Program-made: the position numbers and the translations under genes | Origin: JAVBJV01 sp031555315 | Lineage (GTDB): Bacteria > Pseudomonadota > Alphaproteobacteria > Acetobacterales > Acetobacteraceae | Length of the DNA stretch: 33,856 nucleotides | NCBI GenBank assembly: GCA_031555315.1 | Contig: JAVBUO010000047.1 | Location: 1-33,856 of the forward strand | Direction of reading: 5' to 3' | Notes under the pieces: model-generated | Database searches by the model: none | Told to the model about the DNA's origin: nothing | Seen by the model: the letters and a program-made list of their open reading frames with translations, nothing else | In this document: positions 17,144 to 24,524 of the stretch, in pieces | How positions within the stretch are numbered: position 1 is the first letter of the stretch | Layout: each line of letters opens with the position of its first letter

Positions 17144-17812
17144 ATGAAATTCTGGCGACGTCTCCTGCTGGCGGTGGTGGCGCTCGGTCTGGCCGGGCTG
17201 GCGGCGGTGTGGCTGCTAGCGCCGCTGGACCCGCGTGCGCCGCCGGACATCGCCACCCGCTTCAAGCTGCTGCGGGCGCGCTGGGATGCCGAGTATTGTC
17301 TGACGTCGCTGCGTATCGCCGTGCCCGATGCGGCGTTCCTGCCGCCGGTGACGGGTGAAGGCGGCTGCGGCATCGCCCATCCGGTGCGGCTGCGCGGCGG
17401 CATTCTGCCGATGCGCCCGAACGTGCCGGTGATGGCGTGCCCGCTGGCGCTGACCTACATGGTCTGGGAACGCCACGCGCTGCGTCCGCTGGCGCGCGAG
17501 ATGCTGGGGGCGGAACTGGCGGCCGTCGAGCATCTGGGCGTGTACAACTGCCGCAACGTGCGCAACAGCACGGTCTGGCTCAGCCAGCACGCGCTGGGGC
17601 AGGCGCTGGATGTCTCGGCGGTGCGGCTGGCCGACGGGCGGCGCATCACGGTGGCCGGCGGGTGGGACGATGCCGGCGCGCCGGGGCGTTTTCTGCGCGC
17701 CGCGCATCGGGCGGCGTGCGGGTTCTTCAAGGTGGCGCTGGGGCCGGAGTACAACGCGCTGCACCGCGACCATTTCCACCTCGACACCGGCTGGATGATG
17801 CGCTGCCGCTAA
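17144..17812 (+). CDS. Extensin-like C-terminal domain protein (M15-like fold)
   Basis: A membrane-anchored or secreted 222-residue protein of the extensin-like C family, which is frequent in alphaproteobacteria. An N-terminal hydrophobic anchor (RRLLLAVVALGLAGLAAVWLL) precedes a domain with CLTSLRI, GGCGIAHPVRL, CPLALTYMVWER, YNCRNVRNS and SQHALGQALDVSA, ending with HRDHFHLDTG. The His and Asp of HALGQALD and the two His of HFHLD resemble the metal ligands of M15 D,D-peptidases, so a role in cell-wall turnover is plausible but not established. Its stop is 4 bp from the convergent stop of the P-type ATPase. Confidence 0.85.
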   Translation: MKFWRRLLLAVVALGLAGLAAVWLLAPLDPRAPPDIATRFKLLRARWDAEYCLTSLRIAVPDAAFLPPVTGEGGCGIAHPVRLRGGILPMRPNVPVMACPLALTYMVWERHALRPLAREMLGAELAAVEHLGVYNCRNVRNSTVWLSQHALGQALDVSAVRLADGRRITVAGGWDDAGAPGRFLRAAHRAACGFFKVALGPEYNALHRDHFHLDTGWMMRCR

Positions 17813-17816
17813 AGAT

Positions 17817-19937
17817 TTACCTCCAGCGCAGCAGCCGCAGCGCGTTGATGGTGACCAGCACCGTCGCCCCGGTGTCGGCCAGAATGGCCATCCACAGGCC
17901 GGTATATCCGGTCAGCGTGGTGAGCAGAAACACCAGCTTCAGCCCCACCGCGATGGCGACGTTCTGCTTTACGTTGGCCAGCGTGTCGCGCGACAGGCGC
18001 ACCAGATCGGCCACCCCCATGATGCGCGGGCGGATCAGCGCCGCATCGGCGGTTTCCAGCGCCACGTCGGTGCCGGTGCCGATCGCGATGCCGACCGAAG
18101 CCGCCGCCAGTGCCGGCGCATCGTTGATACCGTCGCCGACCATGACGACCGGGCCTTTGGCCTGCAATGCGGCGATCTCGCGCAGTTTGCCGTCGGGCAG
18201 CAGTTCGGCGCGCGCCTCCAGCCCCAGCACGTCGCCGATGGCTTTCGCGGTGCGCGCGTTGTCGCCCGACAGCATGACCGGCGCGACGCCCAGCGCCTTC
18301 AGCGCTGCCATGGCGTCGGCCGCATCGGCGCGCGGTTCGTCGCGCATGGCGATCAGGCCGCGATGCACGCCGTCGCTCAGCACCGCGACGGTGGTCTTGC
18401 CTTGTGTTTCCAGTGCGTGTGCATCCACCGTCACGCCGAGCTCTGCTGCATGACGCGGCGAACAGACGATGACCTCGCGCCCGTTGACCTCGGCGCGCAC
18501 CGCTTTGCCCGCAACGGCGCCGGCATTCCTGGCCGGGGGAATGTCCACGTTGCGCGAAGCGGCTTCGTCGAGGATCGCGCGGCCCAGCGGGTGCGAAGAT
18601 CCCTGTTCCACGGCGGCGGCCTCGGCCAGCAGGCCGGCGGCGTTGCTGGCGTCGACAGGCACCACGTCGGTGACGCGCGGGCGGCCTTCGGTCAGCGTGC
18701 CGGTCTTGTCGAACGCGATGGTCACCGCCTGGCCGATGCCCTCCAGCGCCGCGCCGCCCTTGACCAGCAGCCCGCGCCGCGCCCCTGCCGACAGGCCGGA
18801 GGCCATCGCGGCGGGAACCGAGATCACCAGCGCGCACGGGCAGGCGATCAGCAGCACGGCAAGCCCGCGATAGATCCACGTCTCCCACGCCGCACCGCTC
18901 AGCAGCGGCGGTGCGACCATCACCACAATGGAGACCAGCATGGCGCCCGGCGTCCACCAGCGTGCGAAGCGTTCGACGAAGCGCTGCGTGGGGGCGCGCG
19001 ATGCGCTGGCTTCCTCGACCATGTGGATGATGCGCCCGATCGTGTTGTCGGACCCGACATGCGTGGTGCGCACGCGCAGCAGCGCATCGGTGTTGATCGA
19101 TCCGGCGATCACCGTTTCGCCCGCGCCGCGCTGCACCGGGATGCTCTCGCCGGTCACCGGGCTTTCGTCGAGCGCCGACGCCCCTTCGATGATGGTGCCG
19201 TCGGCCGGGACGCGATCGCCGGGGCGGATGTGCAGCACCATGTCGGGGCGTAACTGGTCGAGGGCGATTTCGCGCACGCCGTCTGCGGTTTCCGCCAACG
19301 CGGTATGGGGGATCAGGTTCATCAGCGCGGCGATGCCGCTGCGCGCGCGCCGCGCCGCCAGACCTTCCAGCACCTCGCCGATCGCGAACAGCAGCAGCAC
19401 GACCGCGGCTTCCTCCGCCGCGCCGATCACGATGGCGCCGATCGCCGCCGTGCAGGTCAGCGTTTCGATGGAAAACGGCGACCCGGCGCGCGCCAGCGCG
19501 ATGGCGCGTCTGCCGAACGGCAGCAGCATCAGCACCGCGACGGCCGTGTACAGCGTGTGCGACAGCGCGGGCAACGCAAATCCGGCGGCGGAAGTGACCA
19601 GCAGCACGGCGATCAGCCCGGCGACCAGCAGGATGTTACGGTCCTGCCACCACGCGCCGTTGGTGTTCACGCCGGCATGGTCGTGCGTGTGCGCACCGGT
19701 ATTCGCCTGTCTCTGCCGTTCCGGGGTGCGCGTGGCGGTGAAACCCAGGCCGGACAGCGTGGTTTCGATCAGCGCCGGGTCGGTGCCGTCCAGCCGGGCG
19801 GTCATTTCGCCGGCCAGCAGGTTGACCGATACCTCCGTCGCGCCGGGCAGGCGGCGAATGGCGGTTTCGATTTTGCGCACACAGGACGGACAGTCCATCC
19901 CGGCGACTTTCCAGCGGGTAGGGGTGATGCTGTTCAT
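17817..19937 (-). CDS. Heavy-metal P1B-type ATPase (Zn/Cd/Pb exporter type)
   Basis: Inner-membrane pump of 706 residues that exports soft divalent metals. An N-terminal HMA domain carries GMDCPSC (C16, C19). A short His-containing linker (GAHTHDHAGVN) and two helix pairs come next. The actuator loop has PVTGESIPV, and the membrane metal site is CPC (C366, C368, in IACPCALVIS). The phosphorylation site is D410 in DKTGTLTEG, the HP motif is SSHPL and the hinge is GDGINDAPALAAASVGIA. CPC with a single GMDCxxC HMA fits the ZntA/CadA group better than copper pumps. It lies 59 bp downstream of mntH on the same strand but has its own promoter-like sequence and dyad (see 19932-19973). Confidence 0.95.
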   Translation of the reverse strand: MNSITPTRWKVAGMDCPSCVRKIETAIRRLPGATEVSVNLLAGEMTARLDGTDPALIETTLSGLGFTATRTPERQRQANTGAHTHDHAGVNTNGAWWQDRNILLVAGLIAVLLVTSAAGFALPALSHTLYTAVAVLMLLPFGRRAIALARAGSPFSIETLTCTAAIGAIVIGAAEEAAVVLLLFAIGEVLEGLAARRARSGIAALMNLIPHTALAETADGVREIALDQLRPDMVLHIRPGDRVPADGTIIEGASALDESPVTGESIPVQRGAGETVIAGSINTDALLRVRTTHVGSDNTIGRIIHMVEEASASRAPTQRFVERFARWWTPGAMLVSIVVMVAPPLLSGAAWETWIYRGLAVLLIACPCALVISVPAAMASGLSAGARRGLLVKGGAALEGIGQAVTIAFDKTGTLTEGRPRVTDVVPVDASNAAGLLAEAAAVEQGSSHPLGRAILDEAASRNVDIPPARNAGAVAGKAVRAEVNGREVIVCSPRHAAELGVTVDAHALETQGKTTVAVLSDGVHRGLIAMRDEPRADAADAMAALKALGVAPVMLSGDNARTAKAIGDVLGLEARAELLPDGKLREIAALQAKGPVVMVGDGINDAPALAAASVGIAIGTGTDVALETADAALIRPRIMGVADLVRLSRDTLANVKQNVAIAVGLKLVFLLTTLTGYTGLWMAILADTGATVLVTINALRLLRWR

Positions 19938-19973
19938 GCCGCATTATCAGGGCGGCATGAACGCAAATATCAA
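19932..19973 (-). promoter_or_regulatory. Promoter and 11-bp dyad at the metal ATPase start
   Basis: Reading leftward: -35 TTGATA (19973-19968), 19 bp, then -10 GATAAT (19948-19943), each 5/6 to consensus. A perfect dyad, GTTCATGCCGC-N9-GCGGCATGAAC (19932-19962), is centred on the -10 box and its near arm contains the ATG. Transcription from this -10 would begin at about the A of the start codon, giving a leaderless mRNA. A 19-bp spacer is a feature of MerR-controlled metal promoters, although the dyad here is centred on the -10 rather than between the boxes. The regulator is not in the window. Confidence 0.6.
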
Positions 19974-19996
19974 GGGGGGAGGATACGTGCGGCCAG

Positions 19997-21349
19997 TCAG
20001 GAGAGGATCGTGTCGATCAGTACCTTGACGTTCAGGGCCACGATCAACGCCGCGCAACTCCACCCCAATACCGCCTGCCAGCGCGGCGCGACCAGGGCGC
20101 CCATGCGCTTCCTGTCGGTCACGAACATCAGCAGCGGGATGACGGCGAACGGCAGCTGGATCGACAGGATCACCTGCGAGAGGATCAGCAGCTGCGCGGT
20201 GCCGCTTTCGCCGTACAGCCAGGTGACGATCACCGCGGGCACGATGGCGATGACGCGGGTCAGCAGCCGGCGCAGCACCGGCGATATGCGCAGCCGCAGG
20301 AATCCTTCCATGACGATCTGGCCCGACAGCGTGGCGGTGATCGTCGAGTTCAGCCCGCTGGCCAGCAGCGCGATCGCGAACAGCGCGGGCGCCGCCACAC
20401 CCAGCAGCGGGGCGAGCAGCGCGTGCGCGTCCTGGATCTCGGCGACATCGGTGTGCCCCGCCGTGTGGAAGGTGGCGGCGGCGACGATCAGGATCGCCGA
20501 GTTGATGAACAGCGCCAGGGTCAGCGCCAGCGAGGAATCGATGGTGGAATACCTGATCGCCTCCTTCTTGCTGGACAGGTCGGTGCCGTAGTCGCGCGAC
20601 TGCACGATCGCCGTGTGCAGATACAGGTTGTGCGGCATCACCGTGGCGCCCAAAATGCCCAGCGCGATGTAGAGCTGGGTGTTGTTCTGCACGATCGATG
20701 TGGCGGGGATGTAGCCGGCGACGACTTCGCTCCAGACCGGGTCCGACAGGATGATCTGCCAGGCGAAGCACACGGTGATCAGCGTGATCAGCCCGAACAC
20801 GAAGGCTTCCAGCCAGCGCACGCCGCGGCGCTGCAGATAGAGGATCAGCAACGCGTCGAGCGCTGTCAGCACCACGCCGATCAGCAGCGGAATGCCGAAC
20901 AGCAGTTCCAGGGCGATCGCGGTGCCGATCAGTTCGGCAAGGTCGGTGGCGCAGATCGCCACCTCCGCCAGTCCCCACAGGCCGAGCCCGACCGGGCGGG
21001 GAAACCGTTCGCGGCACAACTGGGCCAGATCGCGCCCGGTGGCGATGCCCAGCCGCGCGCACATCGCTTGCAGCAGGATCGCCATCAGCGACGAGATCAG
21101 CGCGACGGAAAGCAGCGTGTACCCGAACGCCGAACCGCCGGCCAACGCGGTCGCCCAGTTGCCGGGGTCCATATAGCCGACCGCCACCATGTAGCCGGGG
21201 CCGAGGAAGGCGAGGAACTTGCGCAGCCAGCCGCCGACGGCGGGCACATGCACACTGCGATGCACTTCCGGCAGGCTGACCGGCACATCGGCCGGAACCA
21301 TTGGGGCGAATGCGGCGGCTTCCGTTTGAGGTTCGGGTTGATGCTTCAT
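19997..21349 (-). CDS. mntH: NRAMP-family Mn(II)/H+ symporter MntH
   Basis: Proton-coupled importer of Mn(II) and related metals, 450 residues with 11 or so membrane segments. The TM1 metal motif DPGNWAT (D61, N64) and TM6 motif MPHNLYLHT (M238, H240) are both intact; these provide the metal site of NRAMP proteins. The polar N-terminus of about 35 residues is longer than in E. coli MntH and lacks a motif. The start ATG at 21349 is preceded by only two bases and then the palindrome TGTAGCC-AA-GGCTACA, which probably controls it. The P1B ATPase follows 59 bp downstream, making a metal import/export pair. Confidence 0.95.
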   Translation of the reverse strand: MKHQPEPQTEAAAFAPMVPADVPVSLPEVHRSVHVPAVGGWLRKFLAFLGPGYMVAVGYMDPGNWATALAGGSAFGYTLLSVALISSLMAILLQAMCARLGIATGRDLAQLCRERFPRPVGLGLWGLAEVAICATDLAELIGTAIALELLFGIPLLIGVVLTALDALLILYLQRRGVRWLEAFVFGLITLITVCFAWQIILSDPVWSEVVAGYIPATSIVQNNTQLYIALGILGATVMPHNLYLHTAIVQSRDYGTDLSSKKEAIRYSTIDSSLALTLALFINSAILIVAAATFHTAGHTDVAEIQDAHALLAPLLGVAAPALFAIALLASGLNSTITATLSGQIVMEGFLRLRISPVLRRLLTRVIAIVPAVIVTWLYGESGTAQLLILSQVILSIQLPFAVIPLLMFVTDRKRMGALVAPRWQAVLGWSCAALIVALNVKVLIDTILS

Positions 21350-21351
21350 GG

Positions 21352-21389
21352 TGTAGCCAAGGCTACATTTACGGCTGTTTCGAAGTCAA
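21352..21389 (-). promoter_or_regulatory. mntH promoter with 16-bp palindrome (MntR-type candidate)
   Basis: The palindrome TGTAGCCAAGGCTACA (21352-21367, 7-bp perfect arms) lies two bases before the mntH start codon. Reading leftward, TTGACT (21389-21384) is a good -35; 18 bp downstream a weak -10 (TAGCCT, 21365-21360) lies inside the palindrome. Manganese-responsive repressors (MntR of the DtxR family, or Mur/Fur) normally bind such sites. Which one acts here cannot be decided from sequence. Confidence 0.6.
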
Positions 21390-21436
21390 CCTGAAAACAG
21401 CGCAGCGACCCAGGCGATACCAGCGGTACTGGTATG

Positions 21437-22408
21437 TCAGCGGATCTGTACGGGGCGGGCCGGGTCGGCCGGTTCCACGGTCAGGTCGCGGATCACCAAC
21501 TGGTTGCGCCGCAACGCCAGTTCGATCGTCGCACTGCCACCGGTCGGCGTGTCGGTATCGGCGTCGGTGATGCGCCACAGCGGCGTTTCGGCTTGCAACG
21601 CGGCATAGTCGGGAAAAATGCCGCGCCGGATCTCGAGCCCGCGCGGCAGCCGGTAACGCAGCTCGTTCAGCCATGCCAGGTCGTCCACCTCGTGCCAGTC
21701 GGCGCCCCAGTCGGCACCATGGAGCTGTAAAAGGCGGCCGGCATTGCGTTGCAGGTCCCCGTCGGCGGTGCCGGGCAGCACCAGCAATGTCTCGCCGGTG
21801 TCGGTGCGGACGATCTGCGGCGTGCCGTACTGCGCATCGGGACCCGACACCCAGGCCACCGGCACCAGCCGTCCGCCCGCACGGCGCAGCACCGCGCTGC
21901 CGCCCCCCGTGGTGCTGCCGGCCTGGGCGGGGTCTCCGAGCCAGTCCTGCAACTGATACACCAGCCCGCCGCCCAGATCCCCAAACCCGATCACCGAACA
22001 GCTTTCGCCGTCGGGGTTGCCGTCTTCGCGCAGCGGCAGGCAGATGGTGTCGAGATTTTCGGGGGCGATCGCCGCGCGAACCGCGTCCAGTTGCGCGGCC
22101 AGCAGGGCCAGTTCGCGCATGCGGTCCTGATAGGCGGCCTGAATGGCGTCGATCCCGCGGGCGGCGTTACGGGTGCGCAGCCAGCCCTGCTGGGCATCGG
22201 CCAGCGCGATCGGGTACGGGGTGGCGGTCTGCACGCGCCGATACAGCGCCGCCAGATCCGCGTCGGCGCGCCGCAGGGCCGGTGTGTTGCAGATCGTGCG
22301 TTCCGCCGTGCCGGCCGGGCGCGTGCAGTCGATGTCACCCGCCCGGGCCGGTGCGCCCGGCGCCAGCAACAGAACCAGCATCAGCGGCAGGAGCAGCCGG
22401 CGGCGCAT
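21437..22408 (-). CDS. Secreted protein with N-terminal LprI-like (DUF1311) domain
   Basis: The 323-residue precursor has a clear signal peptide (MRRRLLLPLMLVLLLAPGAPARA, cut before GDIDC). Residues 25-100 form an LprI-type domain: the cysteines of DCTRPAGTAERTIC, PALRRADADLAALYRR and QQGWLRTRNA are the usual pattern. LprI of mycobacteria inhibits lysozyme; many homologues are uncharacterised. The remaining 220 residues show no domain I recognise and contain short acidic repeats around GTADGDLQRN and TDADTDTPTGG. The start overlaps the folD stop (TAATG), so it is the last gene of the yggT-DUF167-folD operon. Confidence 0.78.
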   Translation of the reverse strand: MRRRLLLPLMLVLLLAPGAPARAGDIDCTRPAGTAERTICNTPALRRADADLAALYRRVQTATPYPIALADAQQGWLRTRNAARGIDAIQAAYQDRMRELALLAAQLDAVRAAIAPENLDTICLPLREDGNPDGESCSVIGFGDLGGGLVYQLQDWLGDPAQAGSTTGGGSAVLRRAGGRLVPVAWVSGPDAQYGTPQIVRTDTGETLLVLPGTADGDLQRNAGRLLQLHGADWGADWHEVDDLAWLNELRYRLPRGLEIRRGIFPDYAALQAETPLWRITDADTDTPTGGSATIELALRRNQLVIRDLTVEPADPARPVQIR

Positions 22409-23268
22409 TAACCGCCCCGGCGCGCCAGTGCCGCGGTCAGCGTGTTGTCGAGCAGGCAGGCGATGGTCATCGGGCCGACCCCGCCAGGCACCGGGGTGAT
22501 CGCGCCGGCGACCGGCAATGCCTCGGCGAACGCCACGTCGCCGACCAGGCGTCCGTCGGGCAGGCGGTTGATGCCGACATCGATCACCGTTGCCCCGTTG
22601 GCGATCCAGTCGCCGCGCACCATCTCCGCCCGGCCGACGGCGGCGACCAGAATGTCAGCGCGGCGGCATTCGGCCTGCAGGTCGCGGGTGCGCGAATGTG
22701 CGATGGTCACGGTGGCGTCGGCCGCGGTCAGCAGCGCGGCCATCGGCCGGCCGACGATGGCGCTGCGGCCCAGCACCACGGCGCGCGCGCCGGATGTCGG
22801 GATATCCATCGCGGCCAGCAGCTTCATCACTCCCAATGGCGTGCACGGCACCAGTTTCGCCTGGCCGCTGGCCAGCAGACCCGCATTGACCGGGTGGAAC
22901 CCGTCGACGTCCTTGGCGGGCGAGACGGTCTGCAGCACCTTCTGCGTGTCGATGTGCTGCGGCAGCGGCAATTGCACCAGAATGCCGTCGACGTCGTTAT
23001 CGGCGTTCAGCGCCTCGATCTGCGCCAGCAGCGCGGCCTCGGGCGTGTCGGCGGGCAGGCGCAGGGTCCGGGCGTTGAAACCGGCGGTCTGCGCGGCTTT
23101 GTCCTTGTTGCGGACATAGACCTGGCTGGCCGGGTCTTCACCGACCAGCACCACGGTTAGGCCGGGCCTGTAGCCCAGCGTGGCGACGCGCGCCGCCACG
23201 TCGGCGCGGACCCGGGCGGCGATGGCCTTGCCGTCGATCAGGCGGGCGGTGGGGGCGGGCTGGGTCAT
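22408..23268 (-). CDS. folD: Bifunctional methylenetetrahydrofolate dehydrogenase/cyclohydrolase FolD
   Basis: Cytosolic enzyme of one-carbon metabolism that interconverts 5,10-methylene-, methenyl- and 10-formyl-tetrahydrofolate. At 286 residues it has normal length. The active-site motif YVRNKDKAAQTAGF contains Y51 and the lysine pair K55/K57. ILVQLPLPQHID, PCTPLGVMKLL, the NADP-binding VLGRSAIVGRPMAALL and the C-terminal TPVPGGVGPMTIACLLDNT follow in the conserved order. The start overlaps the DUF167 stop by 4 bp (ATGA) and its stop overlaps the LprI-like start, so the genes are translationally coupled. Confidence 0.97.
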   Translation of the reverse strand: MTQPAPTARLIDGKAIAARVRADVAARVATLGYRPGLTVVLVGEDPASQVYVRNKDKAAQTAGFNARTLRLPADTPEAALLAQIEALNADNDVDGILVQLPLPQHIDTQKVLQTVSPAKDVDGFHPVNAGLLASGQAKLVPCTPLGVMKLLAAMDIPTSGARAVVLGRSAIVGRPMAALLTAADATVTIAHSRTRDLQAECRRADILVAAVGRAEMVRGDWIANGATVIDVGINRLPDGRLVGDVAFAEALPVAGAITPVPGGVGPMTIACLLDNTLTAALARRGG

Positions 23269-23558
23269 CCGAGTGCTCCGAGCTTGGCGGCGAGGCCGGC
23301 GGGATCGCCGGTGATACGCAGGGTTTTCTCGCGCGCTGTCGCGCCAGCGATTACTTCAATCGCGCGCGCAGGAACACCCAGAGATTTCGCCAGGACGCCG
23401 ATGACCGCCTTGTTGGCCTTGCCGTCCTCGGGCGCTGCGTTCACCGCGATGCGCAGCCGCCCGTCGGTCCCCAGGCCGAGCGTGCCCTGGCGGCGGGCCT
23501 TGGGCTGGACCTTGACCTCGACGGTGACGAACCCGTCGCCGGTGCGGATGCAGTCCAT
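23265..23558 (-). CDS. DUF167 (YggU) family protein
   Basis: Small 97-residue protein of the DUF167/YggU family, of unknown biochemical role. The conserved core is visible: VEVKVQPKARRQG, RIAVNAAPEDGKANKAVIGVLAKSLGVP (the family hallmark APxxGKAN), IEVIAGATAREKTLRI. It lies between yggT (3-bp gap) and folD (4-bp overlap), the usual alphaproteobacterial order. Confidence 0.93.
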   Translation of the reverse strand: MDCIRTGDGFVTVEVKVQPKARRQGTLGLGTDGRLRIAVNAAPEDGKANKAVIGVLAKSLGVPARAIEVIAGATAREKTLRITGDPAGLAAKLGALG

Positions 23559-23561
23559 CGG

Positions 23562-23852
23562 TTACAGCAGGGCGGGGGCCACGGTCCGGACCAGGAAGAT
23601 CTGCATCGCCTGGAGCAGCAGGATCAGGATGATCGGGCTGATGTCGATATTGCCCAGATCGGGCAGAACGCGCCGGATCGGGCGCAGTGCCGGTTCGGTG
23701 ATCCGGTAGAGGAAGTCGCCGATGCTCCAGACGATCCGGTTGCGGGTGTCCAGCACCCCAAACGCCACCAGCAGGCTGTAGACCGCGGCCAGAATGACCG
23801 CCCATTTGTACAGTTCCAGCCCCTGGTTGATCAGCCAGAGCAGTGCCTCCAT
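23562..23852 (-). CDS. YggT family membrane protein
   Basis: A 96-residue inner-membrane protein with two hydrophobic segments, residues 14-34 (KWAVILAAVYSLLVAFGVLD) and 70-92 (SPIILILLLQAMQIFLVRTV). The family signature FLYRITEPALRPIRRVLPDLGNIDISPI lies between them. YggT proteins are linked to turgor/osmotic responses and to cell-division-gene neighbourhoods, without a defined activity. The ATG at 23852 follows AGGAGAG; longer in-frame extensions lack homology. First gene of the leftward operon yggT-DUF167-folD-LprI. Confidence 0.92.
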   Translation of the reverse strand: MEALLWLINQGLELYKWAVILAAVYSLLVAFGVLDTRNRIVWSIGDFLYRITEPALRPIRRVLPDLGNIDISPIILILLLQAMQIFLVRTVAPALL

Positions 23853-24057
23853 CGGTCTCTCCTGTCGGCGGGACGCCGGAATGTTTCCGGATCGGTTCGA
23901 GCCGGTTGTGTGTCTGTCTCTTTGTGCCCGGTTTTCCGGGGCGAGCGCAACCTTCGCGCTGCCGGTGTGCCGCGCCGCGACGATGGCAGTGTAAAAACAT
24001 GTTCCCCCGCTTGACGAAACCCGCAAGGCCGAGGATAAACCGGCCCCTGCACGGAAT

Positions 24058-24133
24058 GGGGCTGTAGCTCAGATGGTAGAGCGCCTCGTTCGCAATGAGG
24101 AGGTCAGGGGTTCGATTCCCCTCAGCTCCACCA
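24058..24133 (+). tRNA. tRNA-Ala (anticodon CGC)
   Basis: 76 nt including an encoded CCA. The acceptor stem GGGGCTG/CAGCTCC contains the G3:U70 pair that identifies alanine tRNAs. The D arm, anticodon arm with loop TTCGCAA, and T arm with GGTTCGATTCC all fold. It marks the border between housekeeping DNA and the accessory block to its right; tRNA genes are frequent integration points. I found no second copy of its 3' end within the window. Confidence 0.97.
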
Positions 24134-24165
24134 TTCCGGCTGAATTTATCATACAATTCAATATG

Positions 24166-24376
24166 CTAGATATTACCGAAATGGGCTAACGCGGAACTGT
24201 TGCCCAATGCTTGTTTGGGCGGGGTGGTTTTTGCCATGGCTTCGACGGCCATCCGTGCCAACTGCTGCTGCGACAGACCTATCATGATGCGGCGTTCGTG
24301 GATGCCGGGCGCCGATCTGGCGACCGGTTGGAGTGGTGCGCGTGACCCCCGGACGCGCGGCAGTGTGGTCGCTCAT
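24166..24376 (-). pseudogene. XRE-family HTH regulator remnant, frameshifted and truncated
   Basis: From an ATG at 24376 with a strong GGGAGG five bases upstream, the frame reads MSDHTAARPGV...RQIGAR. If one extra base near 24304 is skipped, it continues as IHERRIMIGLSQQQLARM, the start of an alphaproteobacterial XRE helix-turn-helix. The match ends there; the recognition helix and the rest of the domain are missing. The frame then runs through about 25 unrelated residues to a TAG at 24166. The single-base shift plus truncation indicates a decayed gene beside the tRNA. Confidence 0.65.
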
Positions 24377-24410
24377 GGCAGCCTCCCGGTGGTTGGGAGA
24401 TTGATGATGG

Positions 24411-24503
24411 GAATATGCCCATTCGCCAATACAATATTGGGTTTAATCCCAAAATTTACCCCCTTCCCTTTCCGCGCAACCCGTTACAACATCGGGCATA
24501 TTC
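24411..24503. promoter_or_regulatory. AT-rich control region with nested inverted repeats upstream of the HsdR-N gene
   Basis: A perfect 10-bp inverted repeat, GAATATGCCC (24411-24420) and GGGCATATTC (24494-24503), brackets an AT-rich stretch. Inside lie two shorter dyads, CAATA-CAA-TATTG and TTGGG-TTTAAT-CCCAA. The cluster ends 21 bp before the start of the nuclease-domain gene and contrasts with GC-rich surroundings. It looks like the operator region of a tightly controlled gene; no intact regulator is encoded next to it. Confidence 0.45.
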
Positions 24504-24524
24504 AATCGTTGGTGGAGATGCGCG

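Noticed and set aside
19932..19962. The 11-bp dyad as a simple transcription terminator after mntH
   Set aside because: No T run follows the hairpin on the minus strand, and it overlaps good -10 and start-codon sequences, so an operator or translational role fits better.
24058..24133. Direct duplication of the tRNA 3' end as an att site inside the window
   Set aside because: I looked for the T-arm/acceptor sequence to the right and did not see a second copy. A boundary outside the window remains possible.
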